Below are positions 18,748 through 27,863 of a DNA stretch of 64,000 nt, one piece after another. The notes under the pieces are model-generated. The model saw nothing but the letters and a program-made list of their open reading frames with translations. It searched no databases and was not told the DNA's origin. A program made the position numbers and the translations under genes. Position 1 is the first letter of the stretch. The number at the start of each line of letters is the position of its first letter. Source of the DNA: CAVWQV01 sp963757115 (GTDB lineage Bacteria > Pseudomonadota > Alphaproteobacteria > Acetobacterales > Acetobacteraceae); contig CAVWQV010000003.1 in NCBI GenBank assembly GCA_963757115.1, positions 23,023-87,022 of the forward strand, written 5' to 3'.

Positions 18748-21700
18748 ATGCGCTTCACGCACACCTTCATTGACCGCCCGATCCTGGCGACAGTGCTAAG
18801 CGTGTTCGTCACCCTGGTCGGCCTGGGCGCGCTGGTGATCCTGCCCGTCGCGCAATACCCGGAGATCGTGCCGCCGACAGTCCAGGTGACAACGAGTTAC
18901 CCCGGTGCCTCCGCCGACGTCGTTAGTCAAACGGTCGCAACGCCGCTCGAGCAGGAGATCAACGGCGTCGAGAACATGATCTACATGAGCAGCCAGTCGA
19001 CCGGAGATGGCAAGCTTACTATCACCGTCACCTTTGCGATCGGCACGGACCTCAATGTCGCGCAGATGCTGACGCAGAACCGGGTGCAGGATGCGCTGCC
19101 GCGACTGCCGGAGGACGTGCAGCGGCTGGGGGTGCAGGTGCGCAAGGCGACGCCGAACATCCTGCTCGCCGTGCACCTCTATTCGCCCGATGGGACGCGC
19201 GACAATCTCTATTTGTCCAACTATGCAACGCTGCATGTGAAAGATGCGCTGGCGCGATTGCCGGGCGTGGGTGACGTGCAGCTGTTCGGTTCGCGCGACT
19301 ATGCGATGCGGGTCTGGCTCGACCCGGACAAGGTTGCGGCATATGGGCTCAATGCCGGCGAGGTCCTGGCGGCGTTGCGGGCACAGAACATCCAGGTTTC
19401 GGCGGGCGTCCTGAACCAGCCGCCGGTTAAGAGCAGTGCCGCCTACCAGCTCAACGTGCAGACGCTTGGCCGATTGACCACACCGGGGCAGTTCGCCGAC
19501 ATCATCCTGAAGGCGGACGCGCTTGGGCGACCGACCCGCATCCGCGATGTCGGCCGGGTGGAGATCGGTGCGGCGGATTACGGGTCCACGGCCTTCATGG
19601 ACCAAAAGGAAGGGCTGCCGCTGCTGATCTTTGCGCAGCCCGGCGCCAACTCGCTCGCCGTCGAGAAAGCCGTCCTTGGGACGGTGCAGGAGCTGAAGAA
19701 GGATTTCCCGCCCGGTCTCGACTCGATCATCGTCTATGACCCGACGATTTTCGTGGCCAAGTCCGTGAACGAGGTGATCACGACGATCTTGGTGGCCATC
19801 CTGCTCGTCGTCGGCGTGGTGTTCGTGTTCCTGCAGACTTGGCGCGCCTCGATCATTCCGGTGATCGCGATCCCGGTCTCGCTCGTGGGCACATTCACAG
19901 TCCTCTACGCGCTTGGCATTTCGCTGAACAATTTGTCGTTGTTCGGCTTGGTGCTGGCGGTCGGCATCGTGGTCGACGACGCGATCGTGGTGGTGGAGAA
20001 CGTCGAGCGCAACATCGCCGCCGGCATGAAGCCGAAGGAGGCCGCGCACCGAACGATGGACGAGGTCGGCGGCGCGCTGGTCTCGATCGCACTGACGTTA
20101 TGCGCGGTGTTCGTGCCGTCGGCCTTCCTGTCCGGCATTTCCGGACAATTCTTTCGGCAGTTTGCGGTCACGATCGCCGCGTCCACGGTGATCAGTTGTT
20201 TCGTGTCGCTGACGCTGAGCCCCGCCTTGTGCGCCCTGTTGCTGCGGGAGCATGACGCGCACGCCTCCCGACCGGGTCTGCTGGGCCGGATCGTGCGCGG
20301 TGCTTTCAGCGGGTTCAACCGCGGCTTCGAACGGTTGTCCGACGGGTACGGGCAGTTGACCCGGCGGCTGGTTCGGGACTCGCCTTCGTCGTCGTGCTGT
20401 ATGTCGCCTTGATCGGGGCGGCCGGGTTCGAATTCTCGCGCATCCCAACCGGGTTTATCCCGGAGCAGGACCAGGGGTATTTGATCACGGTGCTGCAGTT
20501 GCCGCCTGGCTCGAGCCTCTCGCGGACCGAGGCCGTGGTGAAGCAGGCGATCGATATCATCCTGCATACGCGCGGGATCGAGCATGTGGCGCCGTTCGCC
20601 GGGCTGGATGCGACAACCTTCACCGTCTCGTCCAATTCGGGGACGATCTTCTCCGGCCTGCCGTCGCTGTACAACCATGATCTGCCCGGGGTGACAGCGA
20701 ACTCGGTGCTGGCCGATTTGCGCAAGCGGCTTTCGGTGATCCAGGGCGCTTACGTGCTGACGATCCCGCCGCCGCCGGTGCAGGGAATAGGCAATTCCGG
20801 CGGCTTCAAGATGATGCTGGAAGATCGCGCCGGGCTCGGCACGCAGGCGCTGGTGAACGCGGCGCAGGCGCTGGTCGGGGCAGCGAACAAGGATGGCAGC
20901 TTTGCCGGCGTGTTCACGCTGCTGAACACCGGGTCGCCGTCCGTTTACGCCGATGTCGATCGGCTCAAGGCCGAGAAAGTTGGGCTAACGCCTACCGACG
21001 TGTTCAACACGCTGCAAGTTTATCTCGGGTCACAGTACGTCAACGATTTCAATTTTCTCGGCCGCACCTACCAGGTGATCGCGCAGGCAGATGGGCAGTT
21101 CCGGCGCGACCGGTCGGACCTGATGGGGTTGAAGGCGCGCAACACCGCGGGTGAAATGGTGCCGATCGGCACCGTCGCGGATCTGCGTGACCAGACGATT
21201 CCGTATCGCGTGCCGCGCTACAACCTCTATCCAGCGGCCGAGGTGCAGGGCGTGGCGGCACCGGGCGTGGCGACCGGTTCGGCGCTGCAGCGGATGGAGC
21301 AGCTTGCCGCACAGGTTCTGCCGCCGGGCATCGGCTATGAATGGACCGAGATCGCCTACCAACAGGAGCAAAAGGGCACGCCGACCATTCTGGTGTTCGG
21401 GGCCGCCGCACTGTTCGTGTTCTTGGTGCTGGCCGCCAACTACGAGAGCTTGCGGTCGCCGTTAGCGGTGGTGTTGATCGTGCCGATGTGCCTACTGGCC
21501 TCAGTTTCGGGGTTGATGATTCGGGGCATGTCGATCGACATCCTGGCGCAGATCGGTTTTGTAGTGCTGGTCGGCTTAGCGGCGAAGAATGCGATCCTGA
21601 TCGTGGAGTTTGCGCGCCAGGCGCAGGATGCCGGCAGTCCCCCGGCGGTGGCAGCGGTCGATGCGGCACGGCGGCGTCTACGGCCGATTCTAATGACGTC

Positions 21701-21926
21701 GTTCGCCTTTATTCTGGGCGTGGCGCCTCTGGTGGTGGCGACAGGCGCGGGGGCAGAGATGCGGCAGTCGCTCGGCACTGCGGTGTTCGGGGGAATGCTA
21801 GGCGTGACAGCGTTCGGGCTGCTGTTCACACCGGCATTCTACACGTTGGTGCAGCGAATCGGCTTGCGGCGTAGCCCGCCGCTGGCGAAGACGCTGCAGG
21901 GAGCGTCGGCATCGACGAAGCGCTGA
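18748..21926 (+). CDS. RND efflux transporter, HAE1 (AcrB) family, one frameshift
   Basis: An AcrB/MexF-type proton-driven drug exporter, about 1059 residues. The N-terminus MRFTHTFIDRPILATV, the porter sequence YPGASADVV, the proton-relay helix LAVGIVVDDAIVVVEN (Asp pair) and the second-half equivalent VGLAAKNAILIVEFA are all present. Near 20375 a base is missing; the first frame stops at 20412 and the second resumes with LAFVVVLYVALIG in TM7 and continues to 21926. Both halves are complete, so this may be an indel error. It is the second gene of the TetR-controlled operon. The region after it is an insertion sequence remnant. Confidence 0.9.
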
Positions 21927-22310
21927 ACAGGATGTCTATTCGGGACCCGCGCGGCAACCCCGAATGAATGACGGTTCAACCCGGCCTTCAGCTCTCAACC
22001 GGTCATGCCGACTGCGTTTCCGAACGGCCTCTAAATCTTCTGTGTGGGCCCGGCGAGAATCACGCCGCGCTCGGCAAGGTCTGCCCGAAAGGCCCGGGTC
22101 CTGACCGGCTTGCGCCGCATTGAGATAGCGCGGAAACCGCGCGCAGTGAGACGCCCAGGCAGCAGGCGGCAACGGCGCCCGAGAGGTGACTTCGAGGAGT
22201 GTCCGACGAGCCCACGTTCCTGGAGGTCCCTGCCTGTTCCAATCGGCTGGCAATTACCGGCGCTTTCAAAGAGCAGCCGTCTCAACTTGTTTCCCTTTGT
22301 GCTCCACCAG
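21927..22310. other. Non-coding stretch between the RND gene and an IS3 remnant
   Basis: No convincing gene in either strand. Short open frames are arginine-rich shadows. The region is probably decayed sequence at the left edge of the accessory zone. Confidence 0.5.
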
Positions 22311-22541
22311 TCCATGTGAGCATTCGTTACACCGAGCGCCTGGCCGAAGCCGGCATCGAGCCATCCGTCGGCAGCGTCGGCAATTCGTATGACAACGCGC
22401 TCGCCGAGACGATCAATGGTCTCTTCAAGGCCGAAGTGATCCACCGTCGCAGCTCATGGCGCCGTATCGAAGCCCTCGAACTCGCCACCTTGCATTGGGT
22501 GGGCTGGTTCAATCATCGCCAGCTCCTCGCGCCGATCGTAA
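22311..22541 (+). pseudogene. IS3-family transposase (orfB) C-terminal remnant
   Basis: About 77 codons of the integrase core of an IS3-type transposase: IRYTERLAEAGIEPSVGSVG, then NALAETINGLFKAEVIH, which holds the catalytic Glu of the DDE triad, then WVGWFNHRQLLAPI. The first two Asp residues and the whole orfA are absent, and after LAPI the sequence loses similarity to the family. This is a dead fragment; it marks an old insertion or recombination point between the RND operon and the truncated acyl-CoA synthetase. Confidence 0.82.
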
Positions 22542-22593
22542 CCGTCCGGTGTCGCTTTCGATTACCCAAATCGTAGCGGTAAGGTGTCCGTTG

Positions 22594-22764
22594 CTAAGGG
22601 CCGGGCGGCTTCTTCATGACCACAAACCCGCTCAGCTTCAGGTGCTCCAGCAGCCGCTCGGCCGTGATCCGGGCCATGACCTCGTCGGCGTGGTGAACGC
22701 GCTTCCTGCCCTGGGAACGAAGCGCGAGCGCGAGCGTGTCCTCAACGTCGTCGTGATCGGCGGG
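22594..22764 (-). pseudogene. C-terminal fragment of a small conserved protein
   Basis: Reading on the minus strand from about 22764 to TAG at 22594-22596 gives ~56 codons, including TLALALRSQGRKRVHHADE and HLKLSGFVVMKKPP. This resembles a short alphaproteobacterial protein of unknown function that is often seen near mobile elements (from memory, not searched). There is no start codon: an in-frame TAA lies just upstream, where the sequence joins the truncated acyl-CoA synthetase. Confidence 0.45.
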
Positions 22765-23990
22765 TTAGGCGGTGTTCATCGGGCATGCCAGAGCGTAGCT
22801 CGGACCAAAGCAGTCGGTCTGGCCGTAGGTATTGTTGATGTAGAGGGAGCCGCCCCCCAGGACGTCTCGTGTCCAGTGCCAGGTCTCCGGATCGAGCGGC
22901 TCTCCGACCAGGGTGAGAGCGACAGCCTGCTGAGGTCGTGCCCTCGCAGCAATCGGTCCCCCCCACGTCGCAGCATCCGCAATGCCGTCGGTGCGGTGAA
23001 GAACTTCGTAACGCCGTACCGTTCGATGATCTCGTATGGCCGTGCGAGTGACGGGGTATCAAGGCTGCCTTCGAAAACAACATGGGTGCCGCCATTGGCG
23101 CGCCGACGATGGCGAAGACCGGTAGCGTCAGCCAGCCTACGTCAGCGGTGCGCCCGAAAACGTCTTCCGCCTGCAGGGCCACCGACCATTTCACATTCGC
23201 GTAGGTCGTAACGAGAAAGCCGATCCCGGAATGCGCAGAGTCCTTTCGGCTTCGACGTGGTGCCGGATGTGTAGATGATGAAACCTGGCTCGTTCGCCTC
23301 CAGAGAGGCCGGCGCCGCGCGTCGTGGAGTGTCGGCAATCAGTTCCGCGAAGTCGAGCTCTCCCGTTTGCAGCGCGGAACTTCGATCGACCCGACGCGCG
23401 ACGATGACCAGTGGCACGGCAAAGCCGCGCATTGCTTCGTCGAGTGTCGCCTTAAGCGGGAGCGCACGGCCTCGACGTAGTGTTGCGTCAGTGACAATCA
23501 CTGCTTTCGGCGTCGGATCCTCGAGACGGTCGCGCACCGCTGCGGCGCTGAACCCGGAGAACATGACGGAATAGATTGCACCGATGCGGAAACAAGCGTG
23601 GATCGCAATGAAGGCCTCCGGGACATTGCTCATGAACAGGGCGACGCGGTCTCCGCGCCCGATCCCCCGATCCTCAAGCGCCGCAGCGAAACGCGCGGCC
23701 GCTTCGGCGAGCGCGCCGTAGGTCCATGTCTCCCGCAACCCATCTTCCCGTTCGTAGTGCAGCGCGACCCGATCTGCCGGCCATCGATCCAGGCAGTTCA
23801 CGCTGACATTGCCGGTCGCGCCAGGGAAGTAGCGGAAATCGCCCAGGCCACCCTCGAGCGCAATCTCGGGAGGACGGTCCCATATTCAGGTCTCGCGCCA
23901 TCTCTAGCCAGTCTTCGGGCGGTTCTAGCCCACGTAGCGCGCAGCATTTGCGGATGTCGTCGACGGACGAAGGCCCTTTGATGGCCCGAC
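22765..23990 (-). pseudogene. Acyl-CoA (acetate-type) synthetase, truncated and frameshifted
   Basis: An AMP-binding enzyme resembling acetyl/propionyl-CoA synthetase. Recognisable parts in order: LRGLEPPEDWLEMARDLN (N-terminus), GGLGDFRYFPGATGNVSVN, NCLDRWPADRVALHYE, the AMP-binding loop YTSGTTSKPKG, then, after further frame changes, TTYANVKWSVALQ, DVGWLTLP and a YGQT motif. At least four frame breaks occur (about 23885, 23240, 23000 and 22900), and the C-terminal ~200 residues are missing: the sequence stops around 22770 and abuts the small-protein fragment. Truncation by recombination plus decay makes this a real pseudogene. Confidence 0.8.
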
Positions 23991-24421
23991 AAGCGGCTGA
24001 GCGGTGAGCGAACTGTGCATGGACGACCTCTGCCGCGGAGCATACGGCGACACTCCGGATCGTCAACGCTCGCATGGAAAGATTCCACGAGAGCGTTGAT
24101 GACGCGGCTAACGGTTATCCTGGATAAGGGCGGCGTCATGACGCCGGGCCAAGCCGTCACTCAGCATTCGCTATTTTTCAGGCGGTTGATAAACGCTCGA
24201 TCCGGTGCCGCAGGGATTATCGCCAGCCCGGCCGCCTCGCGATGCTCGCCGCTGGCGGCCCGCCCAACTCGCCAGCGCAATCGCTACTGCGGTCAGCGCC
24301 ATACGGACCAGGGCGCGGCACCCAGCCTCTCACCGAACCGCCGGTCAGGGCGGAACCGGGATGCCATCCATCGGCCTCGCCTCCGTTTGAGGAGGCGTTG
24401 CGAACTGGCTACGCTGGCTGC
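23991..24421. other. Stretch without a supported gene; contains a 14-bp palindrome
   Basis: No protein-like frame in either strand. A perfect palindrome GGCGTCATGACGCC lies at 24132-24145. It may contain the promoter of the histidine kinase gene that follows, but I see no clear -35/-10 pair. Confidence 0.4.
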
Positions 24422-25792
24422 ATGACTTCCGTCCTAAGACCGACGCTGACCGCTCGGCGGTGCTGCAAGACCGAAACCGGCTGGAGGCGCTCCGGCGGAC
24501 CGCGCTCCTCGATACCCCGCCCGAGGAGGCTTTCGACCGACTGACGCGGCTGGTCCGCCGATTGCTGGATGTGCCGATCGCCCTGGTGTCCCTCGTCGAC
24601 GCCGACCAACAATTCTTCAAGAGTGCACAAGGATTGCCCGAACCCTGGGCGACGAGTCGGAAAACCCCGCTCTCCCATTCCTTTTGCCAGCACATCGTAA
24701 CCACTGGCGCCCCACTCAGGATCGAGGATGCACGCCGGCACCCGCTGGTTTCGACAACCTCGCGGTGCCTGAGCTTGGAGTTGTGGCCTACCTCGGCGTG
24801 CCACTCACGACGGCCGAAGGGCACGTGCTTGGGGCGCTCTGTGCCATCGACACGAAGCCGCGGGTCTGGATCACGGAGGCCGTCACCGCGATGCGCGACC
24901 TCGCCGCAGTGGCTGTGAGCGAGCTCTCGCTGCGCCATCTCGCCTTTGAACTTGAGGCTCGGCTTCGCGCCGAGGCGGCTGCCCGGGAAGCGGCGCAGGC
25001 GCAGCTGGCGCAAAGGCAGCGGCTCGAAGCGCTGGGACAACTTGCAGGTGGCGTTGCGCATGACTTCGCCAACGTGTTGCAAGCGGTCGAGGAGGCGCTC
25101 GCTTGGCGAAGGAGCGTCTGGACCGCGATCCCGGCTCAGCCCGGAACTTGCTGGACCGGGTCTGCGAGGCAGCTCGGCGCGGGGCTTCCATCACCCGGCG
25201 CTTGCTTGCGTTTGCCAGGCGGGGCGAATTGCGGGTCGAGCCGGTCGACGCGGCGAAGCTGCTCGGCGAGCTGAGGGAAGTGCTGGCCCACACGCTGGGT
25301 GCGTCGTGCCCGCGTGTCCACGTCGATGCGGAGCCGCGCCTGCCACCGGTTCTGGCTGACAGGGGAGAACTCGAGGCGGTGCTGGTGAACCTCGCCACGA
25401 ACGCGCGCGACGCCATGCCGCATGGAGGCACGCTCACCTTCGCCGCCGAGGTCGAGGCAGTTGCGGTTGACGGTCCCGCCCACCCGGCAGGTCTTCGTCC
25501 CGGCGGCTATCTCCGCGTCTCAGCTGCCGACACCGGCGCCGGCATGGACGCCGCGACCCTCTCTCGCGCAGCTGAGCCGTTCTTTACGACCAAGCCGGAG
25601 GGCAAGGGCACGGGGCTTGGGCTGGCGATGGCGCGCGACTTCGCCGAGCAGGCTGGTGGTGGGTTGGCGATCGCTAGCGAGCTCGGCCGCGGCACGACGG
25701 TTTCTCTTTGGCTCCCCTGTCCTGATCAAGACCCGGCCTCGGACGCCGCACTAGCGCAAGGAACGCCGCCTCCCGCGACGCAGAAGCAGTGA
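24422..25792 (+). CDS. GAF-domain sensor histidine kinase, two or three frameshifts
   Basis: A cytoplasmic sensor kinase of about 455 residues. A GAF domain comes first (LEALRRTALLDTPPEEAFDR, then LVDADQQFFKSAQG, SHSFCQHIV and, after a shift near 24753, LGVPLTTAEGHVLGALCAID). A short coiled coil leads to the H-box LAGGVAHDFANVLQAV, and after a second shift near 25100 the N-box NLATNARDAMPHGG, G1 DTGAGM and G2 KGTGLGLAMA follow. Start: ATG 24422 needs one more shift; GTG 24460 is in frame with the GAF part. There is no receiver domain and no adjacent response regulator, so it is an orphan kinase. Confidence 0.78.
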
Positions 25793-25970
25793 GTTGGCTT
25801 CCAGCAGGCTCATCCCTGCGGCATTCCGTGCCACACGCATGGCAAATCATGGCGAGGCTGCCGCCCGAAGGGCAACAATCTTTGCAACAGGCCGCACTTT
25901 TTGCATCGCGGGCGATAAGGCGTCCGGTGCGGCAACCAGGCCTCCTTTCTCGATGTGAATTCGTTCTTCG

Positions 25971-26556
25971 ATGCCGCGCATTGATCTCGGATGTGACCGA
26001 GGCAAGGAGAAAGAGCTGACCTTTACAAGGTTGATTACCACGGCTCTCGTCGTGATGACGGTGGGACCGTCATGTTCGCAGGACCATCGGCAGCCTGCGA
26101 CCCTCGATCCCAAGAAGGTAGCGTCCATTGTCGTCGGCAGCTCTTCGCGGGCTGACGTGTTTGCGATCTTGGGTCGACCCAGTCGAACTGAGCGGAGTGC
26201 GCAAGGCGAGGCCTGGATCTACGAGGTGAAAGAAGCTCACGCAGATAGGCGCAATCTGGTCGGGGGAGTGGCCGCTGCTTCCGGCCTAGTGGGGGCCGTC
26301 GTCCCCTATGCGGGCCTTGTCGGGTCTGCTCTCAGCTTGGCGGATGCGGCCACGGGAGGGGGCGCAAACTCCGAGGATGAATACAGCCCGCCTTGCTGTC
26401 CAACTCGCAGACAATGGCGTCGTGCGCGACTGTGTCTACTCAAGCACCGCGTTGCCGACCCTGACGTCAACCTCGGCGCCTGCAGCTCCCGTAGTGGTGG
26501 ATTGCCGCCGCTCAACTCGGTCGCCAGAAGGGGTACATAGGTCACCTCTGGGGTGA
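25971..26556 (+). CDS. BamE/SmpA-like lipoprotein, frame broken
   Basis: A small exported protein. A hydrophobic segment (LITTALVVMTVGPSC) ends in a possible lipidation cysteine, and residues ~45-75 (VGSSSRADVFAILGRPSRTE, then EAWIYE) match the SmpA/OmlA-BamE-like repeat that typically reads 'G.s..dv...lG.P'. A glycine-rich hydrophobic stretch follows. Near 26385 a shift leads to LAVQLADNGVVRDCVYSST, the expected final strand, ending at 26556. Function beyond envelope localisation is unknown; it is too divergent to be called BamE itself. Confidence 0.55.
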
Positions 26557-26692
26557 GCTCGTTGGCGGTCGCATGAATGCTTTCAAGCGTTAAGGCATCC
26601 GACCCGGGCAAATCCATCGCCCATTCCGGGGCTGCCCACTTGTGCGTCGAGACGGACATACCGCTCACGCTTTAAGGCACAACACAACCGGG

Positions 26693-27238
26693 TCATGAAT
26701 GCGAAGTGGAACGGTTCAAGCCCAAGAGCTTGAGTTGCTTCCCGACAGAGAACAGCTCGTCGGCGAGCAGTCTCCGCATGGCCAATTCGGCCTTTTGCAG
26801 ATGAACGCGTTGCTCTTCACTCAGCGGAAGCGCGAGTGCTGCGGCAACACTCGATGCCATGACGTCCAAGAGGTCGCCCGATTGGTGAAGGAAGTCTTCC
26901 AGCGCCCGGCGACGCGTCACATTGAGCTGGGTCCCAAAAAAATAAACCAGCGTGCCAGCGCTGTCGAACACCGGGTTGATGAACAGCGCGTTCCAAAACC
27001 TGCTCCCGTCCTTGCGGTCGTTCAGGAGCTCCTCATAGACGTGCCAGCGCGCGGAAAGGCCAGCACGGATCCGCGCAACCGCTTCCCTGTCCGTGTCAGG
27101 GCCCTGCAGGAGGCGACAGTTTCTACCCAGGAATTCCTTCACATCGTAACCGGTCAGCTCGCAGAACGCGCCATTGGCGAAGACGATCGGGTAGTCGTCC
27201 TGATGCGGATCAGCGAGGACAATCGGAACCAAACTCAT
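26693..27238 (-). CDS. LOV-domain (PAS) blue-light receptor-like protein
   Basis: A short protein whose core is a LOV domain: VFANGAFCELTGYDVKEFLG, then the flavin-binding signature GRNCRLLQGPDTD with the photoactive cysteine, then ARWHVYEELLNDRKDGSRFW and FFGTQLNVT. These residues are those needed for FMN binding and cysteinyl adduct formation. After the LOV core come ~60 residues of helical sequence (FLHQSGDLLDVMASSVAAAL..., SEEQRVHLQKAELAMRRLL) and no kinase or DNA-binding domain. The ATG at 27238 is the only good start near the domain, though the typical preceding segment (AFHAAVE) lies upstream in frame, so the real start may be further left on the minus strand, up to ATG 27601. Confidence 0.82.
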   Translation of the reverse strand: MSLVPIVLADPHQDDYPIVFANGAFCELTGYDVKEFLGRNCRLLQGPDTDREAVARIRAGLSARWHVYEELLNDRKDGSRFWNALFINPVFDSAGTLVYFFGTQLNVTRRRALEDFLHQSGDLLDVMASSVAAALALPLSEEQRVHLQKAELAMRRLLADELFSVGKQLKLLGLNRSTSHS

Positions 27239-27863
27239 CTCCACGGCGGCGTGAAACGCGTCGGGGCGGCCCGCTCCCGGCGGCCCGGCGTTCCCGCGGT
27301 TCTCTGATTGCTGCTCGGCATCCGCTTCGAGCTGGGCAAGTCTGCCCCAAGCGCAAGGTCGATACCTACGAAATGAGGGGCGTTCGAGTTGGAGTGGACG
27401 GCGGAGGTCGGCTGAGACGGCCAGCCACGTCTGCCGCGAGCTCGAGACCCTAGACGGCCAGCGAGCCCTCAGGAACCGGGTTGTAGCCCTCCGGGGCAAG
27501 CGAGGCCTTGAAGGCAACGGCCCGCTCAAGCGCAACCGGTCGCGGCGGCATTTTCGTGCCTGCGCTCGTCGCCTACCGGCGCGGCTTGTTGGGCGAGGCA
27601 CGGGACGGAGAAACAGGCTCCAACTAGCTGGGCGATGGCCGAGCCTCTGGTGTCCGCCGTCGTGGCCAGGCGTAGCCGAGGCGGTTGGGGGCCATACTAT
27701 CGCCTGACCGTGCCGCGTCCGGGCCGTCGCGTTTGCGATACATTCTGGGTAGCCTTAGGGTGGACCCCTCGCAAGTCCAAGCACGTTCAGGACCGGGCGA
27801 GAGGCTCGCCGCACGCCCGCGTGGGCGGGCTCGCAGCTGCTTTGACGGGCGGAGGCGAAGTTC
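27239..27863. other. Divergent intergenic stretch between LOV gene and cyclase gene
   Basis: Mostly without a supported gene. On the minus strand at about 27450-27552 there is a short protein-like frame starting MPPRPVALERAVAFKAS and ending after GYNPVPEGSLAV; it could be a tiny gene or a remnant of the LOV gene 5' region. The long plus-strand open frame starting at 27635 is arginine-rich and is a shadow of the cyclase gene. Confidence 0.35.

Noticed and set aside
22031..22444. 137-codon minus-strand frame at the IS3 remnant
   Set aside because: Its first part is the exact antisense of the transposase fragment.
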